64,000 nucleotides of DNA, from assembly GCA_036677445.1 (NCBI GenBank), contig JAVBWI010000014.1, forward strand, positions 62,001 through 126,000, read 5' to 3'. Origin of the DNA: JAVBWI01 sp036677445 (GTDB lineage Bacteria; Bacillota; Clostridia; Christensenellales; CAG-138). The notes under the pieces are model-generated. The model ran no database searches. It saw only the letters and a program-made list of their open reading frames with translations, and was not told the DNA's origin. Below, one piece after another: positions 49,789 to 59,147 of the stretch (its first letter is position 1; every line of letters begins with the position of its first letter). Both the position numbers and the translations under genes were made by a program.

Positions 49789-50823
49789 ATGGAACAGGAT
49801 GTGAAGCTTACCAAGCTTGCCAAATGCGCGGGCTGCGGCGCCAAGGTGGGCGCGGGCGTGCTCGCGCAGCTTCTTGACGGCATAAAGGTTCGTCATGACC
49901 CCAACCTGCTGGTTGGCTTTGATAAAAGCGACGATGCCTCGGTCTATAAAATCAGCGATGAACTGGCGCTGGTGCAGACGGTGGATTTTTTTCCGCCCAT
50001 TGCGGATGACCCGTATACCTTCGGGCAGATCGCGGCGACAAACGCGCTTTCCGACATATACGCCATGGGCGGCGAACCCAGGCTTGCGCTCAATATCATG
50101 TGCGTACCCGAAAAAATGCCCAAAGAGGCGGTGCACGCCATGCTGCGCGGCGGCTACGACAAAGCGTATGAAGCGGGCGCCATCATTACCGGCGGCCACA
50201 GCATACTCGACGACGAGCCGAAATACGGCCTGAGCGTTACCGGCTTTGTGCATCCCGAAAAAATCCTGAAGAACAGCGGGGCAAAAGAAGGCGACGTGCT
50301 GTTGTTCACAAAGCCGCTGGGCATCGGCATACTCATGACGGCGGCCAAAGCGGATATGGCAAGCCAAGAAGGCATGGCGCTTGCATTTTCCCTGATGACG
50401 ACGCTGAACAAATCCGCGCGCGATGCAATGATAAAGTACCGCGTGCACGCCTGTACGGATGTGACGGGCTTTGGGCTGCTGGGGCATTTGTATGAAATGG
50501 CGCAGGGCTCGGATGTGACTATCGAGCTGGATGTGCGGCGCATCGACATTATTCCCGAGGCGCTGGAGCTTGCGCGCATGGGCATACTGCCCGAAGGCAT
50601 GTATAGAAACCGCAGTTTTGCACAGGAAGGCGTGGATGCGGGCGCGGCGGAGCTTGCCGTGCAGGATGTGCTCTATGACCCCCAGACGTCCGGCGGGCTG
50701 GCCATTGCCGTAGACCCTGTGGACGCGGACGCGCTTTATGCCGAGCTTTTAAAAGCCGTGCCCAGCGCGCGGCGCATCGGCGTCGTGAAGGCGGCGGGGG
50801 AGAAGCGCATACTGCTTAGATAA
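49789..50823 (+). CDS. selD: Selenophosphate synthase (selenide, water dikinase)
   Basis: This 344-residue enzyme makes selenophosphate from selenide and ATP. The active-site segment is KLAKCAGCGAKVG near residue 9, with cysteine where some homologues carry selenocysteine, and the conserved lysine follows. DKSDDASVYK and PQTSGGLAIAV are family motifs. No selA, selB or tRNA(Sec) is in the window, so this SelD probably serves the labile Mo-Se cofactor, though use in selenocysteine synthesis elsewhere is not excluded. It converges on the desulfurase gene. Confidence 0.95.
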   Translation: MEQDVKLTKLAKCAGCGAKVGAGVLAQLLDGIKVRHDPNLLVGFDKSDDASVYKISDELALVQTVDFFPPIADDPYTFGQIAATNALSDIYAMGGEPRLALNIMCVPEKMPKEAVHAMLRGGYDKAYEAGAIITGGHSILDDEPKYGLSVTGFVHPEKILKNSGAKEGDVLLFTKPLGIGILMTAAKADMASQEGMALAFSLMTTLNKSARDAMIKYRVHACTDVTGFGLLGHLYEMAQGSDVTIELDVRRIDIIPEALELARMGILPEGMYRNRSFAQEGVDAGAAELAVQDVLYDPQTSGGLAIAVDPVDADALYAELLKAVPSARRIGVVKAAGEKRILLR

Positions 50824-50828
50824 AACCG

Positions 50829-51980
50829 CTATGCTTTGACGAGCGCGGCGACGGCTGCGATGGCGATATCAATTTCCTGTTCCGTATTCGCCCACCCGAA
50901 GGAAAAGCGCACCGTGCCCTGCGGGAAGGTGTTTAGCGCTTTGTGCGCATTGGGCGCACAGTGCAGCCCGCACCGGGTCAGAATGCCGTATTCCTCTTCC
51001 AAGCGGTAAGAAATCTCTGCGTTATCCTGTCCTGCAAAATCCAGCGATACCACCCCCACGCGGTGCTCAGGCAACTGCGGGCCTGTGACGCGTATGCCGG
51101 GGAACGCATGAACGCCTTGCATAAACCGTATGGCCAGCGCTAACTCGTGCGCGCGCAGCGAGTCTATGCCGCGCTCCATCACGAAGTGAAGCGCCTGTTC
51201 CCAGCCGAATATGCCGGGGATATTGGGCGTGCCGCTTTCAAAGCGGTCCGGCATGTAGGGCGGCAGCTCCTCGCTGTCCGAAGCGCTGCCTGTACCGCCC
51301 GAAAGGAGAGGGGTGAGTAATTCGGCAAAGTCCTTTCCTAATAGCAGCGCGCCGATGCCGGAAGGGCCGAGCAACCCCTTGTGGGCGGGTACGGCGAGCG
51401 CGCTCAGATGAAACGACTCAAAATCGATGGGGTAATGCCCGGCGGTCTGCGCCGCGTCCAGCAGCAGCGGGATACGGTGTGCGCAGGCGATACGGCCGAT
51501 TTCTTCCACCGGGTTGATCGTGCCGCATACGTTGGAGGCATGGGTAACGGCGATCAACCGTGTGTTTTCGCGCAGCAGCGGCAGGAGATCTTCCGCACGC
51601 ATGAGTCCGTCGCTGCCGCAGGGGATGCGGTCGAAGCTTACGCCTTCCTTTTCAAGCTGAACCAGCGGCCGCATCATGGCGTTGTGCTCCAAGGAACTGA
51701 CGATGCAGTGGTCGCCCGGCCGCAAATATCCCTTCAACACCATATTCAGCCCGGCTGTCGCCCCCGGCGTGAGGATACAGTGCGTGGGTTCGTCGTGACG
51801 GAACAGCGCGCAGAGCCTCTCGCGAAGCGAAAGCGCCACGAAGCCCGCATCCGTGGCGGCGCCGTAAACGGATCGGTGGATGTTCGCGCCGATTTCATCC
51901 ATATAATAACGCATGCTTTCGCTCACACCTTCCGGCTTGGGGAAGGATGTCGCGGCATTGTCGAGGTAAATGCGTTGCAT
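50829..51980 (-). CDS. Cysteine desulfurase-family protein associated with selenium metabolism
   Basis: This 383-residue class V PLP enzyme has IYLDNAATSFPKPEGV at the start, the PLP lysine in VPAHKGLLGPSG near residue 203 and the mobile catalytic cysteine in TRCGLHCAP near residue 340. The subgroup resembles the desulfurase found in Se-hydroxylase gene clusters, which may release selenium or sulfur for SelD. The ATG at 51980 has only a weak ribosome site. It lies between selD and yedE, on the opposite strand to both. Confidence 0.88.
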   Translation of the reverse strand: MQRIYLDNAATSFPKPEGVSESMRYYMDEIGANIHRSVYGAATDAGFVALSLRERLCALFRHDEPTHCILTPGATAGLNMVLKGYLRPGDHCIVSSLEHNAMMRPLVQLEKEGVSFDRIPCGSDGLMRAEDLLPLLRENTRLIAVTHASNVCGTINPVEEIGRIACAHRIPLLLDAAQTAGHYPIDFESFHLSALAVPAHKGLLGPSGIGALLLGKDFAELLTPLLSGGTGSASDSEELPPYMPDRFESGTPNIPGIFGWEQALHFVMERGIDSLRAHELALAIRFMQGVHAFPGIRVTGPQLPEHRVGVVSLDFAGQDNAEISYRLEEEYGILTRCGLHCAPNAHKALNTFPQGTVRFSFGWANTEQEIDIAIAAVAALVKA

Positions 51981-52119
51981 TTCAGGCACCAATCTTTCTG
52001 CGATATTGCTGTCACGGAAGTACATGCGGATGCACGGCTATGCGCACCATCCGCAGGCGTTTTCTTAACGATAGTTTAACATATATACCAATCGAAATAC
52101 ATCTATGGAGGTTGTTTGT

Positions 52120-53178
52120 ATGAAGAAAAACTACCTGCTGATCATTATCGCCGGCGTGGTAACGGGCATTGCGGCGCTGCTGCTGAGCGCAGGCGGAAAC
52201 CCGGCTAACATGGGCTTGTGTATTGCGTGCTTTCTTAGGGACATTTCTGGCGCCTTGGGGTTCCACGGCGCGGCGGCGGTGCAATATGTGCGCCCGGAAA
52301 TCATAGGTCTTGTGGCCGGCTCCACTATTGCAGCCATTGCCGCCAAGGAATTTAAGCCCAAGGGCGGCTCTTCGCCCATGACCCGGTTTTTAATCGGCGT
52401 GTTCGTCATGATCGGCGCGCTGGTGTTTTTGGGTTGCCCGCTGCGCATGATGATCCGCATCGGCGGCGGCGATTTGAACGCGCTGATCGGCCTTTGCGGC
52501 TTTGCGGCGGGTATTGGCGTTGGCATATTGGTGCTCAGAAAGGGTTTTACATTAAAGCGCGCTTACCCCCAGGGAATGGCAGAAGGCGGTACGCTGCCCG
52601 TTCTGATGGTTGCATTGCTTGTCATGTTCCTCGTTGTTCCTTCGCTGTTTAAGGACAGCACAGAAGGCCCCGGTTCCATGCACGCGCCCATACTGCTTGC
52701 GCTTATGGCCGGTCTAATCGTAGGTACGCTTGCGCAGCGTACGCGCCTGTGCACGGTGGGCGGCATTCGCGACGCCATGATGTTCCGCGATTATAAGCTG
52801 TTAACCGGCTTTGCGGCCATCATTATCACCGTTATTATCGGCAATTTGATTCTGGGCAAATTCAAACTTGGTTTTCTGGAGCAGCCCGTTGCACATACCG
52901 ACGGCGTATGGAACTTCCTCGGCATGACACTGGTGGGCTGGGGGAGCGTCCTCTTGGGTGGCTGCCCGCTCAGGCAGTTGATACTCGCGGGCGAGGGCAA
53001 CAGCGATTCCGCCGTGACGGTCATAGGCTTTATCGCAGGCGCGGCCATCGCGCATAACTTTGGGCTCGCCTCGTCCGCGAAAGGCCCCACACCGGGCGGC
53101 ATGATCACTACGGCAGCGGGCTTTGCGGTGCTCGCATTGATTTCGGTTTTCAATATTGCAAAGACGGGAAAGGAGTAA
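52120..53178 (+). CDS. yedE: YedE-family selenium/sulfur transport membrane protein
   Basis: This 352-residue protein with about nine to ten helices contains two YeeE/YedE repeats, each with a GCPLR motif (near residues 106 and 287), and a cysteine pair in LCIACFLRD. Homologues act as thiosulfate importers or are tied to selenium metabolism; the neighbours here favour selenium. GGAGG precedes the ATG at 52120, chosen over the in-frame start five codons earlier. It is followed 4 bases later by a TusA-like gene. Confidence 0.88.
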   Translation: MKKNYLLIIIAGVVTGIAALLLSAGGNPANMGLCIACFLRDISGALGFHGAAAVQYVRPEIIGLVAGSTIAAIAAKEFKPKGGSSPMTRFLIGVFVMIGALVFLGCPLRMMIRIGGGDLNALIGLCGFAAGIGVGILVLRKGFTLKRAYPQGMAEGGTLPVLMVALLVMFLVVPSLFKDSTEGPGSMHAPILLALMAGLIVGTLAQRTRLCTVGGIRDAMMFRDYKLLTGFAAIIITVIIGNLILGKFKLGFLEQPVAHTDGVWNFLGMTLVGWGSVLLGGCPLRQLILAGEGNSDSAVTVIGFIAGAAIAHNFGLASSAKGPTPGGMITTAAGFAVLALISVFNIAKTGKE

Positions 53179-53182
53179 AACG

Positions 53183-53386
53183 ATGATAGACGCAAGAGGG
53201 CTTTCCTGCCCGCTCCCCGTGGTGATGACGCAAAAAGCCGCGAAAGAGAACCCCGCGGCGCTCGAAGTGCTGGTGGATAACGCGTGCGCGGTGGAAAACG
53301 TCACCCGCTTTGCAAGGAGCAAAGGGTATGCCGTTGCTATTACACAGGATACTGCTGATGAATTCCTGCTTAGGTTGAGCAAATAA
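53183..53386 (+). CDS. TusA/YedF-like sulfur (selenium) carrier protein
   Basis: This 67-residue single TusA domain has the carrier motif ARGLSCPLPVVMTQ (CPxP), whose cysteine carries a persulfide or perselenide. It corresponds to the N-terminal half of YedF, and the C-terminal half is missing. The ATG at 53183 follows AAAGGAG. It is in an operon with yedE and the DUF3343 gene. Confidence 0.9.
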   Translation: MIDARGLSCPLPVVMTQKAAKENPAALEVLVDNACAVENVTRFARSKGYAVAITQDTADEFLLRLSK

Positions 53387-53394
53387 CCGGCGGC

Positions 53395-53634
53395 ATGCGG
53401 TATATCGCGACGTTCCACACGCATTTGAGCGCGCTGCGTACGCAAAAGAATCTGGCGGACGCGGGCGTACCGGCGCGGCTCGCGCCGGTTCCGCGAAGGC
53501 TTAGTTCAAGCTGCGGCACCTGCGTACGGTATACGGCGGAAGAGCCGCATATCAAAAGCATGGACGCGGATGTTGAGCGCGTATTGCGCGTAGCGGAGGA
53601 GGATGTGTACGAGTTGCTGTATGAAAATGTATAG
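53395..53634 (+). CDS. DUF3343-family protein
   Basis: This 79-residue protein reads as DUF3343: ATFHTHLSALRTQKNLADAGV then a conserved SSSCGTCVRY. The two cysteines may bind or transfer selenium or sulfur. The family is repeatedly found beside yedF/yedE and selenium genes. It starts 8 bases after the TusA-like gene; no strong ribosome site is visible, so coupling is likely. Confidence 0.82.
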   Translation: MRYIATFHTHLSALRTQKNLADAGVPARLAPVPRRLSSSCGTCVRYTAEEPHIKSMDADVERVLRVAEEDVYELLYENV

Positions 53635-53667
53635 CTTTTGAGGCTGCAGCAAGCGCAGCCAACCATA

Positions 53668-53817
53668 GGCTTTCAATCCGTCATTTTACAGCGATCTGTG
53701 CGGTGCAAAATGACACCTTAAAACGCCCTCTGCCGCGACAGTTTTCCTGCGAATGCGGGAAACCGAGCGGCAGAGGGCGTGGCGGGCCTCGTGAAAGCGG
53801 AGGCGTCCACTTTCACG
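53668..53817 (-). repeat. 150-bp structured intergenic repeat, copy 2
   Basis: It is the inverse-strand partner of 25701-25850 and the same length. Hairpins are at 53790-53817 (CGTGAAAG/CTTTCACG), 53724-53779 (CGCCCTCTGCCGC/GCGGCAGAGGGCG) and 53668-53717. The last segment is 47/50 identical to copy 1. It fills the gap between the DUF3343 gene and the flavoenzyme, with no gene. Confidence 0.7.
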
Positions 53818-53818
53818 G

Positions 53819-55762
53819 CTATTGAAAATGGTACGCCTTATCGAACGCTTCCTTGATGGCTTCATAGATCCGCCCGGCCTGCGCCGCGTCGCCGATGGGG
53901 ATCACGCGGCCGCACACGGCCTCAAACGCTTCCGTGATGCCGTCGTCCGGCGCGATGCCTATGGAAAGCACCACATGATCGGCCTCCGCCGTTACGATTT
54001 CCACGTCTGTGCGCTGCATGCGGATGCTGCCGGGCAGTATTTCCGTCAGCCTGTGGCCCGCGAGCACTGTGGGCTGCATCGCCATGATGCGGCCGAGGAT
54101 ATCGCTGCGTATTACGCTGTAAATGCCTGGGCCTATCTCGGGCAGCATTTCCACCAGCGTAAGGCTGCAGCCGCGTTCGCCCAGCATTTCCGCCGTTTCC
54201 AGCCCCGTCATACCGGTGCCGATGACGGCCACACGGCCTGTAAGGGTTACCTTACCCGCAACCACGTCTTCCGCGGTATGCACATGCGGCAAACCGATGC
54301 CGGGTAACGGCGGCAACAGAGGCTTTGCGCCTGTTGCGAGGAACATGCCCACAGGATTTAGCGCCCGCACCAGCTCCGGCGTGGCTTGGGTATTGCAGTG
54401 GATATCCACGCCCAGCAGCTCGATCTGGCGCCGCATGGTGCGGGTGAGCTGGGTGATGAGCTCCTTATGCGGCGGCTTGTCGGCGAGGTTGAGCGTGCCG
54501 CCCAAGGCGGCTTCCTTTTCAAAAAGCGTCACGGCAAACCCGCGCTCGGCCAACACACGCGCGGCCTCCATGCCGCCGGGGCCGCCTCCCGCCACCACGA
54601 CGCGCCGTTTGCCGCCGTTACGCGGGTAATCCGGGTACAGGTGCTCGCGGCCCATGCGCGCGTTGACGGCGCAAACGGCGGGAAGCCCTTGGGCCAGCAG
54701 GCGTTCGCGGCAGACCATGCAGCCGATGCACTGGCGTATTTCGTCCTCGCGCCCCTCTTTCGCCTTGTTCATGAATTCCGGGTCGGCAAACTGCGAGCGG
54801 CCAAGGCCGACGAAATCGCACACGCCTTCCTCCAGCAACTGTTCCGCGAACGCCGGGTCCTTGATGGTGTTGGTGGCGATGACGGGGATGTGCAGCGCTG
54901 CCTTAAACGCTTTCGCGACATGCTTCTTCCATCCCGGCGTATAGGAATACGGGTCGCAGTTGGCATTGCCGTTGAGCGCGCTGCCGTTGCTGACGTTGAG
55001 TACGTCGATGCCCTTCTGCTCAAGATATTTTCCGATGGCAAGGCCGTCCTGCAGCGTGAGCGTATCGGGGATATGCGGCGTCATTTCGTCGCCGTTGATG
55101 CGCACGGAAATGGGGAAGCGGGGGCCGAGCGCAGCACGAATGCCGTCGATGATCCCGCCGACAAAGCGCATGCGGTTTTCAAAGCTTCCGCCGTAATCGT
55201 CAGTGCGCTTGTTGTAATAGGGGCTGAAGAACTGACCGATCAGGTATGAATGCGCGCCGTGCAGCTCCACGCCGTCATAGCCCGCTTTTTTGCAGCGAAT
55301 GGCGGCGTCGACAAACTTTTGCTGTACCTCCTTGATTTCTTCCAAAGTCATAGCCCGCGGGGCGGGCATGCCGGGCGCAATGGGTACGTCGCTTGCGCTC
55401 AATGCCTGCCGTCCGGTCAGAGCGGGCTTGGAGGTGCTGCCCGCATGATGCAGCTGCGCGAATATGCGCGCGCCATAGGCATGCACGGCGTCGGTGAGCA
55501 TTTCCAGCGCGGTGATATGGCAATCCGTGGACGCGCGCAGGTTGTGAAGCGAAGGCACGCTGTTGACGTGGTCGACGCCGGTGTATTCGTTGATAATCAA
55601 CCCGATACCGCCCTTGGCGCGCTCCTCATAATAACGAATCAGCCGCATGGAGGCTATGCCGTCATACGAGGCAAAATCCGTGCCCATGGGGCTCATCACC
55701 GCCCGGTTGCGCAGGCGGAGGCAGCCGATTTGGCCCTTTTGAAACAGCCGGTCGTATGCCAT
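53819..55762 (-). CDS. Old-yellow-enzyme-type FMN/Fe-S/FAD oxidoreductase
   Basis: These 647 residues show the layout of 2,4-dienoyl-CoA reductase-like enzymes. An FMN TIM barrel (about 1-330) carries HGAHSYLIGQFFSPYYNKRTD, followed by a [4Fe-4S] segment (CIGCMVC...C near residue 343). An FAD/NAD domain has VVAGGGPGGMEAARVL near residue 386 and VIGTGMTGLETAEML near residue 505. It reduces activated C=C bonds with NAD(P)H. The AhpD-like gene upstream is 12 bases away. The natural substrate cannot be read from context. Confidence 0.9.
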   Translation of the reverse strand: MAYDRLFQKGQIGCLRLRNRAVMSPMGTDFASYDGIASMRLIRYYEERAKGGIGLIINEYTGVDHVNSVPSLHNLRASTDCHITALEMLTDAVHAYGARIFAQLHHAGSTSKPALTGRQALSASDVPIAPGMPAPRAMTLEEIKEVQQKFVDAAIRCKKAGYDGVELHGAHSYLIGQFFSPYYNKRTDDYGGSFENRMRFVGGIIDGIRAALGPRFPISVRINGDEMTPHIPDTLTLQDGLAIGKYLEQKGIDVLNVSNGSALNGNANCDPYSYTPGWKKHVAKAFKAALHIPVIATNTIKDPAFAEQLLEEGVCDFVGLGRSQFADPEFMNKAKEGREDEIRQCIGCMVCRERLLAQGLPAVCAVNARMGREHLYPDYPRNGGKRRVVVAGGGPGGMEAARVLAERGFAVTLFEKEAALGGTLNLADKPPHKELITQLTRTMRRQIELLGVDIHCNTQATPELVRALNPVGMFLATGAKPLLPPLPGIGLPHVHTAEDVVAGKVTLTGRVAVIGTGMTGLETAEMLGERGCSLTLVEMLPEIGPGIYSVIRSDILGRIMAMQPTVLAGHRLTEILPGSIRMQRTDVEIVTAEADHVVLSIGIAPDDGITEAFEAVCGRVIPIGDAAQAGRIYEAIKEAFDKAYHFQ

Positions 55763-55774
55763 GGCGTTGCACCC

Positions 55775-56368
55775 TCAGCGATTGTGGCTGTAGTGGCCGG
55801 GGTTGGCTACAGGGGAGATGGTGCTGACCCAGCGGTTGGTATAGTTGAAATACCCCGCAACAAATGCGGCCTCGAGTATCTCATGGTCGTTAAAGCCTGC
55901 TGCGCGCAGCTTATCCGCTTGTTCGGAAGTAATCTCGCGCGGGCGGACGGTGACAAAATAGGCGTAATCACACAGCGCGCGCTGTTTTTCGGTCAGTTTG
56001 GCGGCGCGATAATTATAGGACAGCTGGTCTACCCATGCCGGGTCGCCACTTAGGCCGCGCAGCGCGTCGGTGTGTGTGGTCAGGCAATAATTGCACCCGT
56101 TGGTTGAGGAGACAACAAGCCCGATCATCTCCTTATCCGCATTGCTCAAATAGCAGGTTTCGGGTGTAAAGAGAGAAGCCTTTAACTGCATAAAGCCCAT
56201 ATATTGCGAAGCATTGAGCGGCAGCACTTTGAACAGATTGTTGATAAACCCCCAGTTCTGTTCCATAAACTCGACGTTCTTGTTAAACACCTCGTACTGC
56301 TCGTCGGTCATTTCCTCACGTGACGGCTTTTGCAGGCAGGACAGCTGCTCGTCAAATACCAAACTCAT
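55775..56368 (-). CDS. AhpD-like / carboxymuconolactone decarboxylase-family protein
   Basis: This 197-residue all-helical protein has the redox CxxC-H site in NGCNYCLTTHTDALRG near residue 98. It resembles AhpD-fold peroxidase-related proteins. It is the first gene of a two-gene operon with the OYE-type flavoenzyme, so a reductive or detoxifying role is plausible. AAGGAGG precedes the ATG. A possible promoter TTTACG-N17-TATAAT lies on the minus strand near 56499-56527. Confidence 0.85.
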   Translation of the reverse strand: MSLVFDEQLSCLQKPSREEMTDEQYEVFNKNVEFMEQNWGFINNLFKVLPLNASQYMGFMQLKASLFTPETCYLSNADKEMIGLVVSSTNGCNYCLTTHTDALRGLSGDPAWVDQLSYNYRAAKLTEKQRALCDYAYFVTVRPREITSEQADKLRAAGFNDHEILEAAFVAGYFNYTNRWVSTISPVANPGHYSHNR

Positions 56369-56684
56369 ACTAAATAGCCTCCTTCAAGTTATGGATAGGA
56401 TACACAGGGGCGGCCCCGGCGGCATATGCAATATATTAACGCTTTATCCGTTTGGCAAACGGCGAAACGGCGCAGAGAAACCGCCGCCTGCAATAATTAT
56501 ATGACAGATATCACAGCGCGTAAATACTGTCAGTATTAGCGTATTATATGAAAATCACGCTAAATAAGCATACGAAAACCGAGGTTCCCATGCGATTGAC
56601 AAAACGGGTGTTTCGTTATACCCTCTTGGTAACGGGCGGGTATCGTCCGTTTAAAACATGTACAACAGAACGAGGAGCTACGAT
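56369..56684. other. Divergent intergenic region
   Basis: This 316-base region between the AhpD-like gene and the SGNH hydrolase contains the minus-strand promoter noted for the former and, on the plus strand, TTGACA near 56595 followed by a weak -10. No open frame or structured RNA was recognised. Confidence 0.4.
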
Positions 56685-57341
56685 ATGAAACACATCCTTT
56701 GCTTCGGCGATTCCAATACATGGGGGTTTGATGCGGCTACATACGACGTACAGACGGGGACTTACAAGCGTATGCCTTATGCTGTACGCTGGCCCGGCGC
56801 GGTGCAGAACCTGCTCGGCCCCGGCTATCACATCATTGAAGAAGGACTCAACGCCCGTACGCTGATGGCATACGACCCGTTTTATGCGGACAGGACGGGT
56901 TTGCCTGCGCTGCAGATGCTGCTGGATACGCACGCCCCGCTGGACCTTGTGATACTGCATCTGGGCGTCAATGAACTTAAGGAGATGTTCAATTTTAGCG
57001 CGGGCATGATCGCGCGCGGTATGGGAAAGCTTATCGCCGCCGCCAAGGCCAGCTATTACCAATATGCCGCGCCGGAAGTGCTGGTCATCGCGCCGCCGCC
57101 CGTACCGGAGAAAATCGCGGACGCGGTGTTCGGCTATCAGTTCGGCCCGCTCGCCGCATCGAAAAGCCGGGAGCTTGGCGGGCTGTATAAGGCGCTTGCG
57201 GAAAGTACCGGCTGCGGGTTCCTGGATTGCGGGGAGCTGGGCTTTACGCTCAGCCCGGTGGACTGCCTGCATTATACCAAAGAAGATCATGCGAAGCTTG
57301 CCGCCGCCGTGGCAAAGAAGATTCAGGCGATGCTGGGCTGA
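56685..57341 (+). CDS. SGNH/GDSL-family hydrolase
   Basis: This 218-residue esterase-type enzyme has block I FGDSNTWG near residue 6 (catalytic serine), block III LGVNE near residue 98 and the terminal Asp-His pair in VDCLHYTKEDH near residue 194. There is no signal peptide, so it is probably cytoplasmic. It resembles arylesterase/lysophospholipase-like SGNH proteins; the substrate is unknown. GAGGAG lies 7 bases before the ATG at 56685. Confidence 0.88.
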   Translation: MKHILCFGDSNTWGFDAATYDVQTGTYKRMPYAVRWPGAVQNLLGPGYHIIEEGLNARTLMAYDPFYADRTGLPALQMLLDTHAPLDLVILHLGVNELKEMFNFSAGMIARGMGKLIAAAKASYYQYAAPEVLVIAPPPVPEKIADAVFGYQFGPLAASKSRELGGLYKALAESTGCGFLDCGELGFTLSPVDCLHYTKEDHAKLAAAVAKKIQAMLG

Positions 57342-57365
57342 TACGGAAGAAGAGTCATATAAACA

Positions 57366-57415
57366 ACCCTCCCGTTAAGGCGTAATCACGCTAAAACGGG
57401 AGGGTGCATTTTTTA
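57366..57415 (+). terminator. Terminator after the SGNH hydrolase
   Basis: ACCCTCCCGTT/AACGGGAGGGT (57366-57405) with a partly paired GCG/CGC interior is followed by GCATTTTTTAT. It also separates this gene from the converging symporter gene. Confidence 0.8.
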
Positions 57416-57444
57416 TCCGGCCGTTTTCCGGCGAAGACAGCTTT

Positions 57445-58869
57445 TCAGGATGTTTTCTTGCGCTGCAATATGCTCTTGCGGAACAAAAACAGGTTGATCA
57501 ATACGAACAATATGGCTAAGGCGCCGAGCGTCAGCCAGGACCAGCCCAAACTGATGGGGGCGACTCCCAAGAGCAGCAGCATGGGGAAACCGAAAACGAT
57601 GGCCCAAAGCTGCTGGTAGATCAGATTGCTGGCTGCCGGGGTCTCAAACAGCGGGTCGATTTCCCTAAGCAGGATGACGCCCGTGCTGGCGGTGCCGGTC
57701 AGCATGCCGTATAATGCGAGAAACGATTCATCGGTATATTTTGGAAACAGGCGCTTACTGACAAAGCGAATTTGATAATAGGTAATCACCGCGCCTGCGA
57801 TGCATATCAGCGACAAAGGGATGGTAAACTCCTTGCGCGAAAATGCGGAAAGGTCGATCGCCGCGATGGATGCGACGACCATCACGTCGAACATGACCCC
57901 GCCGATACGGGAAAGCATAAAATTGTTCAGGTATTCGCGCCTCAATATACCGGTCTTTTTCAGTCCCCTGAGTATGGATTTGAGAACTATGGCGAATATG
58001 GAGCCGATCAGGAAGTTAAACCCCCAGATGAGCGGCTTTACGGTGCCCGCAAAGAAGCCGCCGAGGCCGTCGAGGCCGATGGATAATAGCCGCATCAGCA
58101 GGAAAGCCGCCATATAGGTAAAGAATACCAGGCCAAACTGCACCGTCAGCTTATCCAGTGATTCCGTAAGCGGGATCTCCCCTTTTCCGGTGATCTTTTC
58201 GGCGGTCAGATCTTCAATTTCGTCGGCATTGAGTATCGTTTGCTTAATGCGCCCCTTACGCTTCATAACGTTAAGGTATATGATACCGCCAAGGCCGGAG
58301 GAAACAAAACCCATGGCAGCCACCGTCAATCCGAAGCTGGCGCCGCCGGAAAACGCCGGATAATCCGTCGCGGTCGCATAAATGTTGCCCCAGTTATACG
58401 CCTGCCCCGGCCCTTGCCCATAGCCCATGGGCAGCAGCAAGCCGGATGCCGCCCAATTGCCCAGCACATAGGATAGCCCCAGCGTGATGGCGAGGCCAAT
58501 AAGCCCTTGCAGCAGATAGGAGGAAACCACCGTCAGGCCGGTGTTGAATACATCCGTTTTCGAGCCTTTGTCGGAATGCCGCTCGGAGGTTTTGAGCGCG
58601 AGCGCGACAAAGCCCAGGCCCAGGCCGTGGTACGTGAGCGTTTCCATGGTGACGGTAGTGAACATGGGTGCGCCTGTTATATTCTTATAAATGGAGCTTG
58701 CGATCAGCACCAGGAAGCCGCCGAGCACGGAGCTGGGAATGAGAGACTGCCGCAGCGGCCTGATTAAACGCCGGAGCATATTGGCCGTGAGCATCCCTAC
58801 AAGTAATATGGTAAGCTCGATCATAAGCTTCCATATGCTGCTGTCCCAGAAATTCAATCCGCTGGTCAT
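57445..58869 (-). CDS. GltS-type sodium/glutamate symporter family protein
   Basis: This 474-residue membrane protein has about twelve helices. GGFLVL near the N terminus, the MGYGQGPGQAYNWG segment near residue 150 and GMLTGTASTGVILLREIDP near residue 390 are typical of the GltS family. It is longer than E. coli GltS (about 400), with a cytoplasmic loop near residues 215-245. The ATG at 58869 has AGAGGAG upstream. An extended -10 (TG-A-TATAAT) lies near 58955 on the minus strand. Glutamate is the default substrate but is unproved. Confidence 0.85.
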   Translation of the reverse strand: MTSGLNFWDSSIWKLMIELTILLVGMLTANMLRRLIRPLRQSLIPSSVLGGFLVLIASSIYKNITGAPMFTTVTMETLTYHGLGLGFVALALKTSERHSDKGSKTDVFNTGLTVVSSYLLQGLIGLAITLGLSYVLGNWAASGLLLPMGYGQGPGQAYNWGNIYATATDYPAFSGGASFGLTVAAMGFVSSGLGGIIYLNVMKRKGRIKQTILNADEIEDLTAEKITGKGEIPLTESLDKLTVQFGLVFFTYMAAFLLMRLLSIGLDGLGGFFAGTVKPLIWGFNFLIGSIFAIVLKSILRGLKKTGILRREYLNNFMLSRIGGVMFDVMVVASIAAIDLSAFSRKEFTIPLSLICIAGAVITYYQIRFVSKRLFPKYTDESFLALYGMLTGTASTGVILLREIDPLFETPAASNLIYQQLWAIVFGFPMLLLLGVAPISLGWSWLTLGALAILFVLINLFLFRKSILQRKKTS

Positions 58870-59147
58870 GTGTTTTCTCCTCTGTACTTCAATTTCATCG
58901 GCGGTTCTGTATGCGAGCGGCAATTGCCTTATGTTAATGATACTACATATTATATCATGGATTCTGCAGCCTGAGAGCCGCCACGCGGCATCTCTTGTAA
59001 AAATCACACACAGCCTGTGTAAAATCCAAGAAAGCGCCGGTTATCCGTGCGCATTGTCGCAGAATTAAAAAGAGTGAGGCCGTTGCTATAAAGGATAGCC
59101 GCCGCGGAACCTGTAACAGGTGTAAAAGTTATATGCAGTGCATACAA
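58870..59147. other. Intergenic region before the GltS-type gene
   Basis: This stretch holds the extended -10 promoter of the symporter gene near 58955 (minus strand). I see nothing else in it. Confidence 0.4.

Noticed and set aside
49789..49850. Selenocysteine codon in selD
   Set aside because: The active-site position is read by a TGC cysteine codon, and no in-frame TGA with a downstream hairpin was seen.
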